Shown: positions 7,860 through 16,279, counted from the first letter of the stretch. The stretch: 64,000 bases of DNA from Bryobacterales bacterium F-183 (GCA_016865505.2 AP025252.1:5168137-5232136), one strand, 5' to 3'. Program-made: numbers and translations. Notes: generated by a model not told the origin, from the sequence alone.

Positions 7860-8849
7860 CTAGAGTACAGCGTTCTGCAAACGAAGTCCTGCGAACTCGG
7901 GGATGAGTGCGAAGTCGGTGCGTACGCTGGTGATCTTCTCGCCGCGCTGTTCGATGCCAGCTTCTGACGCATTGCCCAAAGCCTCCGCCATTTGCAGGTA
8001 TTCGACCTTCGATGGATCGATGCCCATGATGCGGCAGCAGGTGGCGTCCACGGCACGAAGGTCCGCGCCCATGACGAGGACACCCGCGTGCTTGGGTACG
8101 CCTTGAATGGGGCCGTTGCCTTCCATACCAGTGATGCCATCCACGATAGCGAAGGTCTTGCCGTAGACGATGCGGTTGAGTTCCACAATCGACTTGGGGA
8201 TGCCCACGTGATGCAGCATGTTCTTGGGCCAGCCATACACGGAGCCGGGTACGAGGCCGAAGAAGTTCTTCATCGATAGCGTGGCTCCGGCCCAGTGATG
8301 CGTCTTCATCTTGGGCAAGGACACCACAAGGTCCGCATTGAGGATCGTGTTGGGCAGATAGATGCCGCCCTCATCCGCGAACTTCTCGACATAAGACACG
8401 TCGTCGCGATTGAGATCGGTGAACAAATGATCAAACTTGGTGAGCCCGCCGCGGTAGCCGGCTTCTTCCGCCAGTCCGAACGTGTCGCGGCGATGGCCGG
8501 GACCTTCGGCAATCTTGACGTCCGCAGCGCCTAGCTGGTGGAACACTTCGACAGCCGCGGCGACCAAAGCTACATCCGTATTGATGGCGTTCGACTTCTC
8601 AAACTCCACCATGTTGGGCTTGAGTACGACGCGCTTGCCCTTAGGGTTGAGGCCGCACTGCCGTACGCCTTCGAGGATACGGGCGGCGAGTTCCTGCGAG
8701 TACGACGAGGCTTTGACGATCGCGACCGGCGACTTTGCGCCGTTGTCCTTGAGCGGTACGCGATTGGTGTCCTCTACCGGGACTTTGAAGCCGGCCCAGC
8801 CGGAAACGCCGGCCGCTCCGGCGATGGTGATCCATTCTCGGCGCGTCAT
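7860..8849 (-). CDS. Tat-signal DUF362 domain protein
   Basis: A 329-residue member of the DUF362 family, whose biochemical role is not established. The N-terminus TRREWITIAGAAG is a twin-arginine signal, so export in folded form is likely, perhaps with a bound cofactor. Typical features include VVLKPNMVE around residue 70, an AEGPGHRRD stretch around 110 and the KMKTHHWAG block. The 4Fe-4S ferredoxin motif found in some DUF362 proteins is absent. The ATG at 8849 follows the stop of the QW-repeat gene by one base, so the two are almost certainly co-translated; a TTG three codons earlier is the alternative. Confidence 0.82.
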   Translation of the reverse strand: MTRREWITIAGAAGVSGWAGFKVPVEDTNRVPLKDNGAKSPVAIVKASSYSQELAARILEGVRQCGLNPKGKRVVLKPNMVEFEKSNAINTDVALVAAAVEVFHQLGAADVKIAEGPGHRRDTFGLAEEAGYRGGLTKFDHLFTDLNRDDVSYVEKFADEGGIYLPNTILNADLVVSLPKMKTHHWAGATLSMKNFFGLVPGSVYGWPKNMLHHVGIPKSIVELNRIVYGKTFAIVDGITGMEGNGPIQGVPKHAGVLVMGADLRAVDATCCRIMGIDPSKVEYLQMAEALGNASEAGIEQRGEKITSVRTDFALIPEFAGLRLQNAVL

Positions 8850-8850
8850 G

Positions 8851-9696
8851 TTAGGCAAGCACTCTCCAGTTCAAGGCTTCGATGGCGGTGATCAAGATGT
8901 CGGGCTGTTTGGGCAAAGCGAGGCTGGCGGCTTCGGGTACCTCGTGGCCATGCAAACCGAGCGCGATGCGCAACCAGGCGTTGGCCAGGGGCGATTGTGG
9001 CTGCGAGGCGAGCTTTTGTCCAAAGGCTACGGCATCCGGCACCGGACGTCCCACCAGGCCGACCAAGGCGAGAGCAGTAGTCTCCGGGAACGACGCCAGC
9101 GAGTGTCCCAACGCGATCTTGGCGCCGTAGTTCCAGCCGCCGTCCTGGCAGCGCTGGTTGAGGATCATGTTCTGGGCGGAATCGATGCGCACCGAACTCG
9201 CCTCCGCGCTACCGCCGAGTAGTTTGGTGGCCAGCCTCAGCGCGGTGATGCTGTGTGCCGTAGGTTCGATCCAGGACGAGTTGCCCGGCTTCCAGGGCCA
9301 GCCTTGGAACTTGGGTTCGCGATCTGTGTGTCCGGGGGAGATGAACTTGGCGATGCGAGCCATGGTGCTCGAATCGGCGCCGGTGGTGCCCAGCAGGTAC
9401 CGGACGCCGCGCTCTGTTGCAGCTTTGTCCTGCTGCTTGGCGGCGAAGATCACGGCCAGAGCAGCGGTCCAGTTGGGGAGGTTGACGTTGGCGCTGGGAC
9501 GGCAGCTACCGTCCTCCTGCTGCCAGGACGCGACCAGCTTCCAGGCCTTGGCGACTGCCGGATCGCCGGAGGGTAATGCTAAGGCGGCCCATACCGTGGG
9601 TTCGAGCCAGGACTGTTTGCCGGGAAAGTACCCCCAGCCGCCGTCCGGGTTCTGGCAGGACCGCAAAAAGTCGATGTGAGAAGACGGAAGGCCCAC
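8851..9696 (-). CDS. Prenyltransferase/squalene oxidase QW-repeat protein, probably non-catalytic
   Basis: An alpha-alpha toroid protein of 281 residues with QW-type repeats: QNPDGGWGYF near residue 15, QQEDGSC around 60 and QDGGWNYG around 185. It is less than half the size of a squalene-hopene cyclase, and I find no DxDD motif, so a cyclase activity is unlikely; a binding or scaffold role is more plausible. No signal peptide is visible. The GTG start is forced, because an in-frame TGA lies one codon further upstream. It sits directly before the DUF362 gene in a minus-strand operon. Confidence 0.75.
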   Translation of the reverse strand: MGLPSSHIDFLRSCQNPDGGWGYFPGKQSWLEPTVWAALALPSGDPAVAKAWKLVASWQQEDGSCRPSANVNLPNWTAALAVIFAAKQQDKAATERGVRYLLGTTGADSSTMARIAKFISPGHTDREPKFQGWPWKPGNSSWIEPTAHSITALRLATKLLGGSAEASSVRIDSAQNMILNQRCQDGGWNYGAKIALGHSLASFPETTALALVGLVGRPVPDAVAFGQKLASQPQSPLANAWLRIALGLHGHEVPEAASLALPKQPDILITAIEALNWRVLA

Positions 9697-9752
9697 ATCT
9701 CAGTCATCGGCCGGAACCGGGGACTTCGATAGTGGGCTCTAAGGTGTTTCGA

Positions 9753-11318
9753 TTAGCGGTACGACGCCTGCTGTAAGGCCATGCGCATGGTGCTGACGTT
9801 CGCGGTATCCAAGCCCTGTGCCGTGAATGACTTAGGCTCGGAAACCGACAGTACGCCGAGCATGCCGCGGTCGACCGGTCCCTCCGGCAATTGGCGCAGG
9901 ATATAGGACGGTACCGTGAAGCTACCGGCGCTCGCTTTGGCGACGCAGATAAACGTACGGCTGTACTCCACGTCGTCGCTCTCGACGGCCGAAGATCCGG
10001 TGATCACCACCAGGTCGTTGGCGCCGCCTCCGGTCCAGGTGATGGGCAGGTCCTTCGAGCGGTCTACCGTGCTGATGGTGTTGCTGTTGTTCCAGATGGC
10101 CGGGTTGTACTGAAACTCGACATTGAAAGCACCGACGTCTTCACCAGCGGTAGCCGCGTAGCGGTAGGTGCCGGGCTCGAGGTACAGCGACGAGGGCGGC
10201 GCGGGTACACCGGGGGGCAGCGGAATGCTGAAGCCCTGGCCGAGTTCCACCGCAAAGTCACCATTCGCCCGGCCCAGGTCGCGCGGACCTTTGGGACCGT
10301 TCAAGGTCAGGTTGCCGGTCTTCAGTGGCTGCATGCGCGTTTCCGGAACCTCACCCTCGGGCACAATGTCGCTGTAGGCGGGCACGTAGCAGGATCCAAG
10401 TGCAAAGTCGCCCTGAAACTGACCGCCGGCTGCAAAATCCTCGATCGTCATCTTGTGGAACGAGCCGCTGATGGCGTCGGTGACCATTTCCACGCCTTCC
10501 ATGCTGATCGCAACACGCGAGCCGATGGTGGAACTGACCCGTACCTCCTTCAGTTCGCCGGACGCAATGCGATCAATATCCGCAGCGCCCAAAGTAGCGC
10601 TGGTGCATCGCGTACCCTCAGCAGCCACGGCGAGGGTCACAAAGTTTGCCCAAGTGTTGTTACCAGTGCGCACCGCAACGGGGACAAAACATCCGTTGGC
10701 GCTGGCGGGCACTTCGAATTGAATCTCGTCGATGCCCGGTTGATCGGCCACACGATTGACGGATACGTTGGCAGCAGCATCGCTGCCGATGCGGACCTCG
10801 ATTTCGCCCTCAAGAGAGGCACCAAAGCCTGTCGCGCGAAGGCGGGCGATCTTGCCAGGATTCGCTGGAGCGAGCAAAGTAATGGCGTTGCCGTCGGCAT
10901 TGGTGGCAATCGCCGCGCCGTCGCCATAAGAGCCGGTGGCGAATATGCCCACCGCGCGTTCTTTCACGATCACGGGAGTTTCCGCCGATTCGCCGGCGAA
11001 GGTGAGCGTGACGGTACCCTGGCCAACCTGCGCATCGGCAGGCATGACAGCGACCACCTGTTTGTTGGTTGCCGAAATCACCTGAGCGTCATAAGTAGCG
11101 CCGTTGATGTTGACCTTTACGGTAACGGCGCTGGGGTCGGACTCGGCCGGGCCCAGATCCTCACCGATCACAATGAATCGCGAACCGGGAGCGACGCCGC
11201 TATTGGGAGCCAAGGGGGACGCGTAGCTCGCCGCGTTTCGCGCGTGATTTACTTTGATCTTGGGAGCAGCGGATAGCGCCGACAGGCATAGCACAGCCAG
11301 CAAAAATGTTCTTTTCAT
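9753..11318 (-). CDS. Secreted Solibacter-type IPT/TIG beta-sandwich protein
   Basis: A 521-residue exported protein. A clear signal peptide (MKRTFLLAVLCLSALSAAP) is followed by a beta-rich sequence starting NHARNAASY, an opening seen in many acidobacterial proteins carrying IPT/TIG or TIGR03437-like Ig modules. The ATG at 11318 is preceded by AAAGGA at good spacing; a longer frame adds 15 unrelated residues. A single TIG-like domain fits residues 25-125, and the rest is unassigned beta structure without catalytic motifs. It precedes the QW-repeat gene by 56 bp on the same strand and may head that operon. A surface or adhesion role is a guess. Confidence 0.7.
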   Translation of the reverse strand: MKRTFLLAVLCLSALSAAPKIKVNHARNAASYASPLAPNSGVAPGSRFIVIGEDLGPAESDPSAVTVKVNINGATYDAQVISATNKQVVAVMPADAQVGQGTVTLTFAGESAETPVIVKERAVGIFATGSYGDGAAIATNADGNAITLLAPANPGKIARLRATGFGASLEGEIEVRIGSDAAANVSVNRVADQPGIDEIQFEVPASANGCFVPVAVRTGNNTWANFVTLAVAAEGTRCTSATLGAADIDRIASGELKEVRVSSTIGSRVAISMEGVEMVTDAISGSFHKMTIEDFAAGGQFQGDFALGSCYVPAYSDIVPEGEVPETRMQPLKTGNLTLNGPKGPRDLGRANGDFAVELGQGFSIPLPPGVPAPPSSLYLEPGTYRYAATAGEDVGAFNVEFQYNPAIWNNSNTISTVDRSKDLPITWTGGGANDLVVITGSSAVESDDVEYSRTFICVAKASAGSFTVPSYILRQLPEGPVDRGMLGVLSVSEPKSFTAQGLDTANVSTMRMALQQASYR

Positions 11319-11412
11319 AGCCGAATCCTTTAGACGGAGGGAGTGGAAAACTCTCGCACACAACTAATGCGCTTGGGCTATGGGTTTTGGCTCAGCGTTG
11401 CAAACTTTTTAC

Positions 11413-11748
11413 TTATATTTCTGGCGTCGATTCCTGCCTGAGGATGGCTTGGATATCGCGCTTGCCATGCAGAACGCGGACGATACGCACCGCTCCATCG
11501 CGAATTTGATAGAGGATTAGAATGTCGTGGAAGTCCGGCACGGGGATGAAGCGAATGCCTTGTATCTTCGGATGTTGGAGCCGAACGGGGGCACCACTTT
11601 CTGGAAAGCTCGACAGCCGCGCAAAGCCCGCCTCGCATGCGGCTACAAAACGATCGCCGAGCGCTGCGTTGCCGCCTTCGCCGTCGTAGAACTCGACCTG
11701 CTCCAGCATGTCCAACTCGGCCGCGGGCAAGACCGTGACGCGGATCAT
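11413..11748 (-). CDS. RelE/ParE-family toxin of a type II toxin-antitoxin pair
   Basis: A 111-residue protein with the RelE/ParE fold: an N-terminal helix region (AAELDMLEQVEFYDGEGG), then beta strands with GIRFIPVPDFHDILILYQI and a C-terminal VRVLHGKRDI typical of ParE-like toxins. I chose the ATG at 11748 because it gives the normal family length and an ATGA overlap with the antitoxin stop. Whether it attacks gyrase, as ParE does, or ribosome-bound mRNA, as RelE does, cannot be decided from sequence. It is co-translated with the antitoxin upstream. Confidence 0.82.
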   Translation of the reverse strand: MIRVTVLPAAELDMLEQVEFYDGEGGNAALGDRFVAACEAGFARLSSFPESGAPVRLQHPKIQGIRFIPVPDFHDILILYQIRDGAVRIVRVLHGKRDIQAILRQESTPEI

Positions 11749-12011
11749 TTGGATTTGTTGCGTTGTGCTCGGCGTGCCGCCAGCTTGCCGCGAAACGTCT
11801 GCCAAAACTCTGGGGTCACTGGAGTCTCTTCCCCACTTTCCAAGCCTTCCAACAGTAATGCTTCGAGGCGGGACTCTGCGCGTTCCTTCTGGTCGCGGCG
11901 GACCAATTCCCGAAAGTACTCGCTGGCCGTACCGTACTCGCCGCTGCGGACTTGCTCGTCCACAAATGCCTTCATCGTTTCCGGCAGCGAAATGTTCATC
12001 GATGTTGCCAC
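11745..12011 (-). CDS. ParD-family antitoxin
   Basis: An 88-residue antitoxin and DNA-binding repressor. The N-terminus MNISLPETMKAFVDEQVRSG is the ribbon-helix-helix strand and first helix, and YGTASEYFRELVRRDQ follows as in ParD proteins. The C-terminal part is charged and probably disordered, wrapping the toxin. It is the first gene of the pair, and a near-consensus promoter with an overlapping palindrome lies immediately upstream (12025-12064), as expected for conditional autoregulation by the toxin-antitoxin complex. Confidence 0.85.
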   Translation of the reverse strand: MATSMNISLPETMKAFVDEQVRSGEYGTASEYFRELVRRDQKERAESRLEALLLEGLESGEETPVTPEFWQTFRGKLAARRAQRNKSK

Positions 12012-12024
12012 GGCGCGTCAGTAC

Positions 12025-12064
12025 TCCTATCCATCATCATAGGAATCCTGGCAGAAACTGTCAA
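12025..12064 (-). promoter_or_regulatory. Promoter and overlapping palindrome of the toxin-antitoxin operon
   Basis: On the minus strand, TTGACA (12059-12064) and TATGAT (12036-12041) are separated by exactly 17 bp, a near-perfect housekeeping promoter. The palindrome TCCTAT-N8-ATAGGA (12025-12044) covers the -10 box, a suitable site for the ParD ribbon-helix-helix repressor. A second inverted repeat, CTGGCAG (12048-12054) with CTGCCAG (12068-12074), covers the -35 region and extends into the upstream gene. Confidence 0.7.
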
Positions 12065-12381
12065 AAACTGCCAGTGGCGGTCCGGTTGTGGACATGGGCC
12101 TCGAACTGAAGGCGCGATTCGAAATCGCTTGCGGTCCAATCCTCGTGCGCATGGGCTGCTTCGTCAGCAAGCACGACATCCACACAGCCCAATGCGGCAA
12201 CCAGCAACTGACGAGCCTCACGCGGCAACAACGGCGACGGCGGATCTGCGACGATCACCGCCAACGGCCTGGGACATGTGGCGAGGCGGCGTGCGTGCTC
12301 CGCTAGAAGGGGATCAAAATACCCGCGTACGACGTGCGCGTCCTCCGGGAGCGACGCTCCGATCTTTGTCCGGCTATCCAA
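12061..12381 (-). CDS. Small nucleotidyltransferase-like protein downstream of waaF
   Basis: A 106-residue protein resembling the first half of RfaE2-type cytidylyl/adenylyltransferases: VVRGYFDPLLAEHARRL corresponds to their GxFDxxHxGHxxxL loop, followed by a strand (LAVIVADPP) and LLPREARQLLVAALGCVDVV. The first His of the catalytic HxGH is Leu here, and only the second is kept, so catalysis may be lost. The TTG start overlaps the waaF 3' end by 8 bp, which points to a lipopolysaccharide-heptose context. It could also be a shortened paralogue with a binding role. Confidence 0.6.
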   Translation of the reverse strand: MDSRTKIGASLPEDAHVVRGYFDPLLAEHARRLATCPRPLAVIVADPPSPLLPREARQLLVAALGCVDVVLADEAAHAHEDWTASDFESRLQFEAHVHNRTATGSF

Positions 12382-13414
12382 GGATTCTCAAAGCCTCTTC
12401 TACAACACGTTGGGGAGTAACAGCGGTCATGCAGCGATGGTCGATTGGGCACTCGCGCAGCAGGCACGGATTTTTGTGAGGAGAACAATCCACCGCCTGC
12501 CGGACCACCACCGAGTTCTGTTCCGCAGGACCCGTCGTCACGTGATTGGTCGCACCGAAGATCGCCACCGTCGGTACGCCAAGCGCCGACGCGACATGCA
12601 TCGCGCCGTTGTCGTTGGTCAGGAATAACCGGCAGCGGGACGCGTGGTCCACAAACTCGCGCAGATTGGTCTTTCCCGCGTAGCTTTCCGCGTCCACATG
12701 CTTGGCACGGAGCAGTGTAGCGACCTCTTGGCAAACATCCGCCTCAGCAGGCGTCCCGAACACCGCCACGCGACATTGCAAGCGTCCGGCAAGCTCGGCT
12801 GCCGCGTCGGCGAACGAAGCCGCGTGCCAGCGCTTTGCCGTACCGTACGCCGCCCCGGGACTGATACCGATCACATCCTCTCGCATGTCGCCGCGAGATA
12901 ACCGTACCGGAGCGTCCAAGGGGACCTCCGCAATCAATCCGGCACGGTGCAGCAGTTCCAGGTAGTAGTAGCGCTCATGCGTCTTGCCGTCGCGAGGTGG
13001 AACCGGGATGGCGTCGGTCAACAGCAGGCTACGGCCGTCGCGCGCGTAGCCGATTCGTCTTGGGATCCGCGCCAGAAACGGTACGATCGCTGATTCAAGG
13101 GAATTCGGCAGCAGAATCGCCGTATCGAACACGACGTGCTTTAAGACGCGGGAGAGCTTCCAGCGGTCCTTCCAACTCTGCGGTTTGTAGAGCAGCACCT
13201 GGTCACAAACTGGCGACCCGGTGTATAACTCCGCCACCGACGATCGTGCCAGTACGGTGATGTGCGCGTCGGAGTAGGTGGACCGCAGCGCTTCCATCGC
13301 CGGCATCGACATCACGGCGTCCCCCACCCAATTGGTGGCGCGAACCAGTATGCGCTGGGGATGTTCCGGCTGCTGCAACCTCTTATGGTAACTACGGCGG
13401 ATGGATCTTGACAC
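12374..13414 (-). CDS. waaF: Lipopolysaccharide heptosyltransferase II-like glycosyltransferase (GT9)
   Basis: A GT9-family enzyme of 346 residues that would add heptose from an ADP-heptose donor to the lipopolysaccharide inner core at the cytoplasmic membrane face. Family motifs are clear: RILVRATNWVGDAVMS (residues 21-36), SPGAAYGTAKRW around 190, and TNDNGAMHVASALGVPTVAI near 270 for nucleotide-sugar binding. The frame begins at a GTG; a TTG 12 codons later is possible. The 5' end faces pirin, and if both earliest starts are used the two genes overlap. The downstream nucleotidyltransferase-like gene overlaps by 8 bp. Confidence 0.85.
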   Translation of the reverse strand: MSRSIRRSYHKRLQQPEHPQRILVRATNWVGDAVMSMPAMEALRSTYSDAHITVLARSSVAELYTGSPVCDQVLLYKPQSWKDRWKLSRVLKHVVFDTAILLPNSLESAIVPFLARIPRRIGYARDGRSLLLTDAIPVPPRDGKTHERYYYLELLHRAGLIAEVPLDAPVRLSRGDMREDVIGISPGAAYGTAKRWHAASFADAAAELAGRLQCRVAVFGTPAEADVCQEVATLLRAKHVDAESYAGKTNLREFVDHASRCRLFLTNDNGAMHVASALGVPTVAIFGATNHVTTGPAEQNSVVVRQAVDCSPHKNPCLLRECPIDHRCMTAVTPQRVVEEALRILG

Positions 13415-13436
13415 CAGCTTGCTGCATCAAACAGGC

Positions 13437-14306
13437 ATGATGATGGAAATACTTCCCCACGGTGCCAGCTACTGGGTGGGCGACGGCTTCCCCGTCCGCA
13501 ATCTGTTCCCGTCCAACGGATTAGGCAATGCGCGACTCAGCCCGTTCCTGCTGCTCGACTACGCAGGTCCTGCGCGGTTCGAGCCTTCTGAGAAGCCACG
13601 TGGCGTGGAAGTACATCCGCATCGTGGGTTTGAGACGGTCACCATTGCGTACCAGGGTTCGGTGGCGCATCGGGATTCGAGCGGCGCATCCGGCGTGATC
13701 CGTCCTGGCGATGTCCAGTGGATGACCGCCGCCTCAGGCGTCGTACACGAAGAAATGCACGACCCCGAGTTCTCCCGCGCGGGAGGCGACTTTGAAATGA
13801 TCCAGCTTTGGGTGAATCTGCCCAAGGCGGATAAGATGTCGCCGCCCAAGTACCAGACGCTGGAATCATCCAAGATCCCGGTGCTGCCGTTTGGCGCGCA
13901 GGGCTTCCTCCGCGTGATCGCCGGCGATTACGAGGGCAACCAGGGCGCGGCGACCACGTTTACTCCGGTCGGCGTGTACGATGTCGAACTGCAGGCGGGC
14001 GACCAGGACACGCTAACGTTGAACCCCGCATACAACACGATGCTGTTTTTGCGTAGCGGCGAAGTCACCCTGAACGGCGAACAGAAGTTCGCGGGTGAGG
14101 CGATGTTGGCGCTGGTGCCTCGTGGCGTCTCGGAGGTCAAGATCGAGGCGGGCAAGGCGTCAAAGTTCGTGGTGCTGACGGGCGAACCCATCGACGAGCC
14201 TGTTGCGCAGCACGGACCGTTTGTGATGAACACGCGGGAAGAACTGGTGCAGGCGTTCCGGGATTTCCAATCCGGCAAAATGGGGCAACTGCCTACCAAA
14301 GGTTGA
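13437..14306 (+). CDS. Pirin family protein (bicupin)
   Basis: A bicupin metal protein of the pirin family, some members of which act as quercetinase or redox-linked regulators. The N-terminal cupin holds the metal-binding block HPHRGFETVT, with VAHRDSSG downstream, followed by EEMHDPEFSRAGG. I take an ATG at 13437, giving 289 residues and MMMEILPHG; ATGs at 13440 and 13443 and a longer frame from 13401 are equally open because no strong ribosome site is present. The 3' end overlaps the convergent DASS transporter gene by 14 bp. Confidence 0.82.
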   Translation: MMMEILPHGASYWVGDGFPVRNLFPSNGLGNARLSPFLLLDYAGPARFEPSEKPRGVEVHPHRGFETVTIAYQGSVAHRDSSGASGVIRPGDVQWMTAASGVVHEEMHDPEFSRAGGDFEMIQLWVNLPKADKMSPPKYQTLESSKIPVLPFGAQGFLRVIAGDYEGNQGAATTFTPVGVYDVELQAGDQDTLTLNPAYNTMLFLRSGEVTLNGEQKFAGEAMLALVPRGVSEVKIEAGKASKFVVLTGEPIDEPVAQHGPFVMNTREELVQAFRDFQSGKMGQLPTKG

Positions 14307-15720
14307 GGAACTTCCACCACGCGAACCCCACCGTGGACCAGATGGCAAGGTTGGCCAGTGAGCATACAAAGCCAACCTTCCACCAGGTCTTGAGCGGCAC
14401 GTATCCGTGCGCGAAGAACATTGGCGACGGCGTGGTGCCGTAATTGGTTAGGCCTGCCGACAGGTTGGCGTAGAGCGCGAACGCGTATGCGGCCAGTCCC
14501 GGCGGCGCGCCCTTGGCGAGCAGCACAGATACGAACGCGACGTACATTGCCAGGATATGCGCCGTGATCGACGCAAAGGCGTAGTGGGCGTAGAAGTACA
14601 CCAGCAGCGCCACGGCAAACAGTACAGGCCACGAAGCATCGCCCAGCGTATGCCCCACGGCCTTGGCGAACTCCGTTGGTACGCCGGTTTCTCCCAGTGC
14701 CTTGCCCAAGCGCAACATGCCGCCGTACCAGATAAAGATGTCCCACCCGATCTCGTCCTGCAGGACATCGCGCCAATCGAGGACGCCGGATAAGAGCAGC
14801 ACCATCGCTCCAGATAAGGCGGTGACGGTGACATCAAGGCTGCCCTGGATCCAAAGCGTACAGACCGCAAGAAACACGAGTCCAACAATCTTTTCGCTTC
14901 CGCTCAGGCGACCCATCTTTTGCAGTTCGCCCCGTGCGAATGCGGCGGCCTGCGGCGTTTGCGTCACCTGTGGCGGATTCAACTTCAACGCGATCCAAGG
15001 CACCACCAGGATGGACAGAAGCCCAGGTACGATGCCGGCCATGAACCAACTTGCGATGGTGATGTTGACACCCAGCGTCTTCGCCATCTGCGCGGCCAAC
15101 GGATTACTGGCCTGTCCGGTATAAAACATCGCGGCCGTGACGCAAATGCCCTGGTAGACCGCTGTGAACAGAAAGCAGCCCAGGATGTTGGCCGTCGCGC
15201 CCGGCGAGGACCCGTAGAGTTCCGCAATGGATCGCACGATGGGCAGAATGACGCCGCCGGTACGCGCACCGTTCGCCGGAATCGCAGGGGCGAGCACAAG
15301 GTCCGACAAGGTCAGCGCGTACGAGACGCCGAGCGAGCTCTTGCCGAAGAGCCGTACAAAGAACAGTGCGATGCGACGTGCGAGTCCGGTCTCGATCAAT
15401 GCACGTGAGATAAAGAACGCGGCCTGCACAAGCCAGACAGAAGGATCGGCATAGCCTTCCAAGGCCTGTTTGATGGTGAGTCCGCCGACCGAGCCAGCTA
15501 GCGTAATGGCAATGAGTACAAGGGCGCCGCCGGGGATGGGACGAATGATGGATCCGGCGATGGTGGCCAGAAAGATGCCCGTGAGCCGCCATCCCGCGTC
15601 CGTCACGTTGGCCGGCTTGGGTACGATGAACTGGACCACCAGATACACCGCGATGATGATGGCAAAGCCACGTATGCGGGTCTTCCAATCTGCACTGGAA
15701 AGATGAGCAGGCAATCTCAC
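14293..15720 (-). CDS. DASS/CitT-family dicarboxylate/anion symporter
   Basis: An inner-membrane carrier of the divalent anion:Na+ symporter family (CitT, DiT1 and related 2-oxoglutarate/malate translocators), which imports or exchanges di- and tricarboxylates. The 475 residues form about 12-14 membrane segments. A substrate-site-like block, LAPAIPANGARTGGVILPI, is near residue 150, and its counterpart GLTNYGTTPSP is near residue 440. I chose the GTG at 15720; a longer frame adds residues unlike the family and runs into the divergent toxin-antitoxin genes. Convergent with pirin. Confidence 0.87.
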   Translation of the reverse strand: MRLPAHLSSADWKTRIRGFAIIIAVYLVVQFIVPKPANVTDAGWRLTGIFLATIAGSIIRPIPGGALVLIAITLAGSVGGLTIKQALEGYADPSVWLVQAAFFISRALIETGLARRIALFFVRLFGKSSLGVSYALTLSDLVLAPAIPANGARTGGVILPIVRSIAELYGSSPGATANILGCFLFTAVYQGICVTAAMFYTGQASNPLAAQMAKTLGVNITIASWFMAGIVPGLLSILVVPWIALKLNPPQVTQTPQAAAFARGELQKMGRLSGSEKIVGLVFLAVCTLWIQGSLDVTVTALSGAMVLLLSGVLDWRDVLQDEIGWDIFIWYGGMLRLGKALGETGVPTEFAKAVGHTLGDASWPVLFAVALLVYFYAHYAFASITAHILAMYVAFVSVLLAKGAPPGLAAYAFALYANLSAGLTNYGTTPSPMFFAHGYVPLKTWWKVGFVCSLANLAIWSTVGFAWWKFLNLW

Positions 15721-15752
15721 AGCATACTGTAGACTGTGGTTAGGAGTCCGAT

Positions 15753-15935
15753 ATGGACGCAATCGCAGAAATCCTAGATGCGAAACTTCGGTCTTGGGAG
15801 CCGGAAACGGCTGAGGATGTGCGCCGCCGCGTGGCCCAGGTCATCGAACTGGCTGACGAGGGTACGCTAGACCTGCTTCGCTCGCGGGAACAAGAGCAGG
15901 CAGTTCTGGACCTGATCGATGCGCCGCCCCGGTGA
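15753..15935 (+). CDS. Putative antitoxin partner of the MazF/PemK-like toxin
   Basis: A 60-residue acidic protein that I do not recognise as a named family. It begins MDAIAEILDAKLRSWEPE and is predicted to be mainly helical, with no obvious DNA-binding motif. TAGGAG lies seven bases before the ATG. Its 3' end overlaps the MazF-like gene by 17 bp, the organisation expected of a toxin-antitoxin pair; the antitoxin call rests on that context. Confidence 0.6.
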   Translation: MDAIAEILDAKLRSWEPETAEDVRRRVAQVIELADEGTLDLLRSREQEQAVLDLIDAPPR

Positions 15936-16233
15936 TGTACACCTACTCGACTTGGGACTAGCAGGTAAGGTGCGGCCCGTTGTGGTCGTCTCCCGATTTG
16001 ATCCCGATCCGCCGCGTACGCTAGTCGTCTACGTTCCCCTCACGTCGCAGCCTCGCTCCGGCGCGTACGAGGTAGCGATTCCTACCCCACCCTTTCTCGA
16101 TGCAAGGTCGGTCGCCAATGTTCAGGCCATTGGATCTGTGCCCGCCACCGTGCTGGGAAGGCGATTGGGGCGAATTCCAGAGGCAACGCTCAATGAGATC
16201 CGCGGAGCGCTGCGCTATATCTTTGAGATCTGA
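15919..16233 (+). CDS. MazF/PemK-family endoribonuclease toxin
   Basis: A 104-residue MazF-like toxin that would cleave mRNA at short specific sequences. The fold-defining pieces are present: RRPGDVHLLDLG at the start, KVRPVVVVSRFD with the conserved arginine, YVPLTSQPRSGAYEV, and the late VPATVLGRRLGRIPEATLNEI. The ATG overlaps the small upstream gene by 17 bp, so translation is coupled. It is the second toxin-antitoxin locus within 5 kb. Confidence 0.83.
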   Translation: MRRPGDVHLLDLGLAGKVRPVVVVSRFDPDPPRTLVVYVPLTSQPRSGAYEVAIPTPPFLDARSVANVQAIGSVPATVLGRRLGRIPEATLNEIRGALRYIFEI

Positions 16234-16279
16234 AGCCTTGGGCATGTGCCCCCTGTACGAGAGGATAGACTCTTAGTAC

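Noticed and set aside
9891-11276. A 461-codon plus-strand frame opposite the TIG-like secreted protein
   Set aside because: The minus-strand gene has a signal peptide, ribosome site and recognisable opening motif, while the plus frame is His/Arg-rich and featureless.
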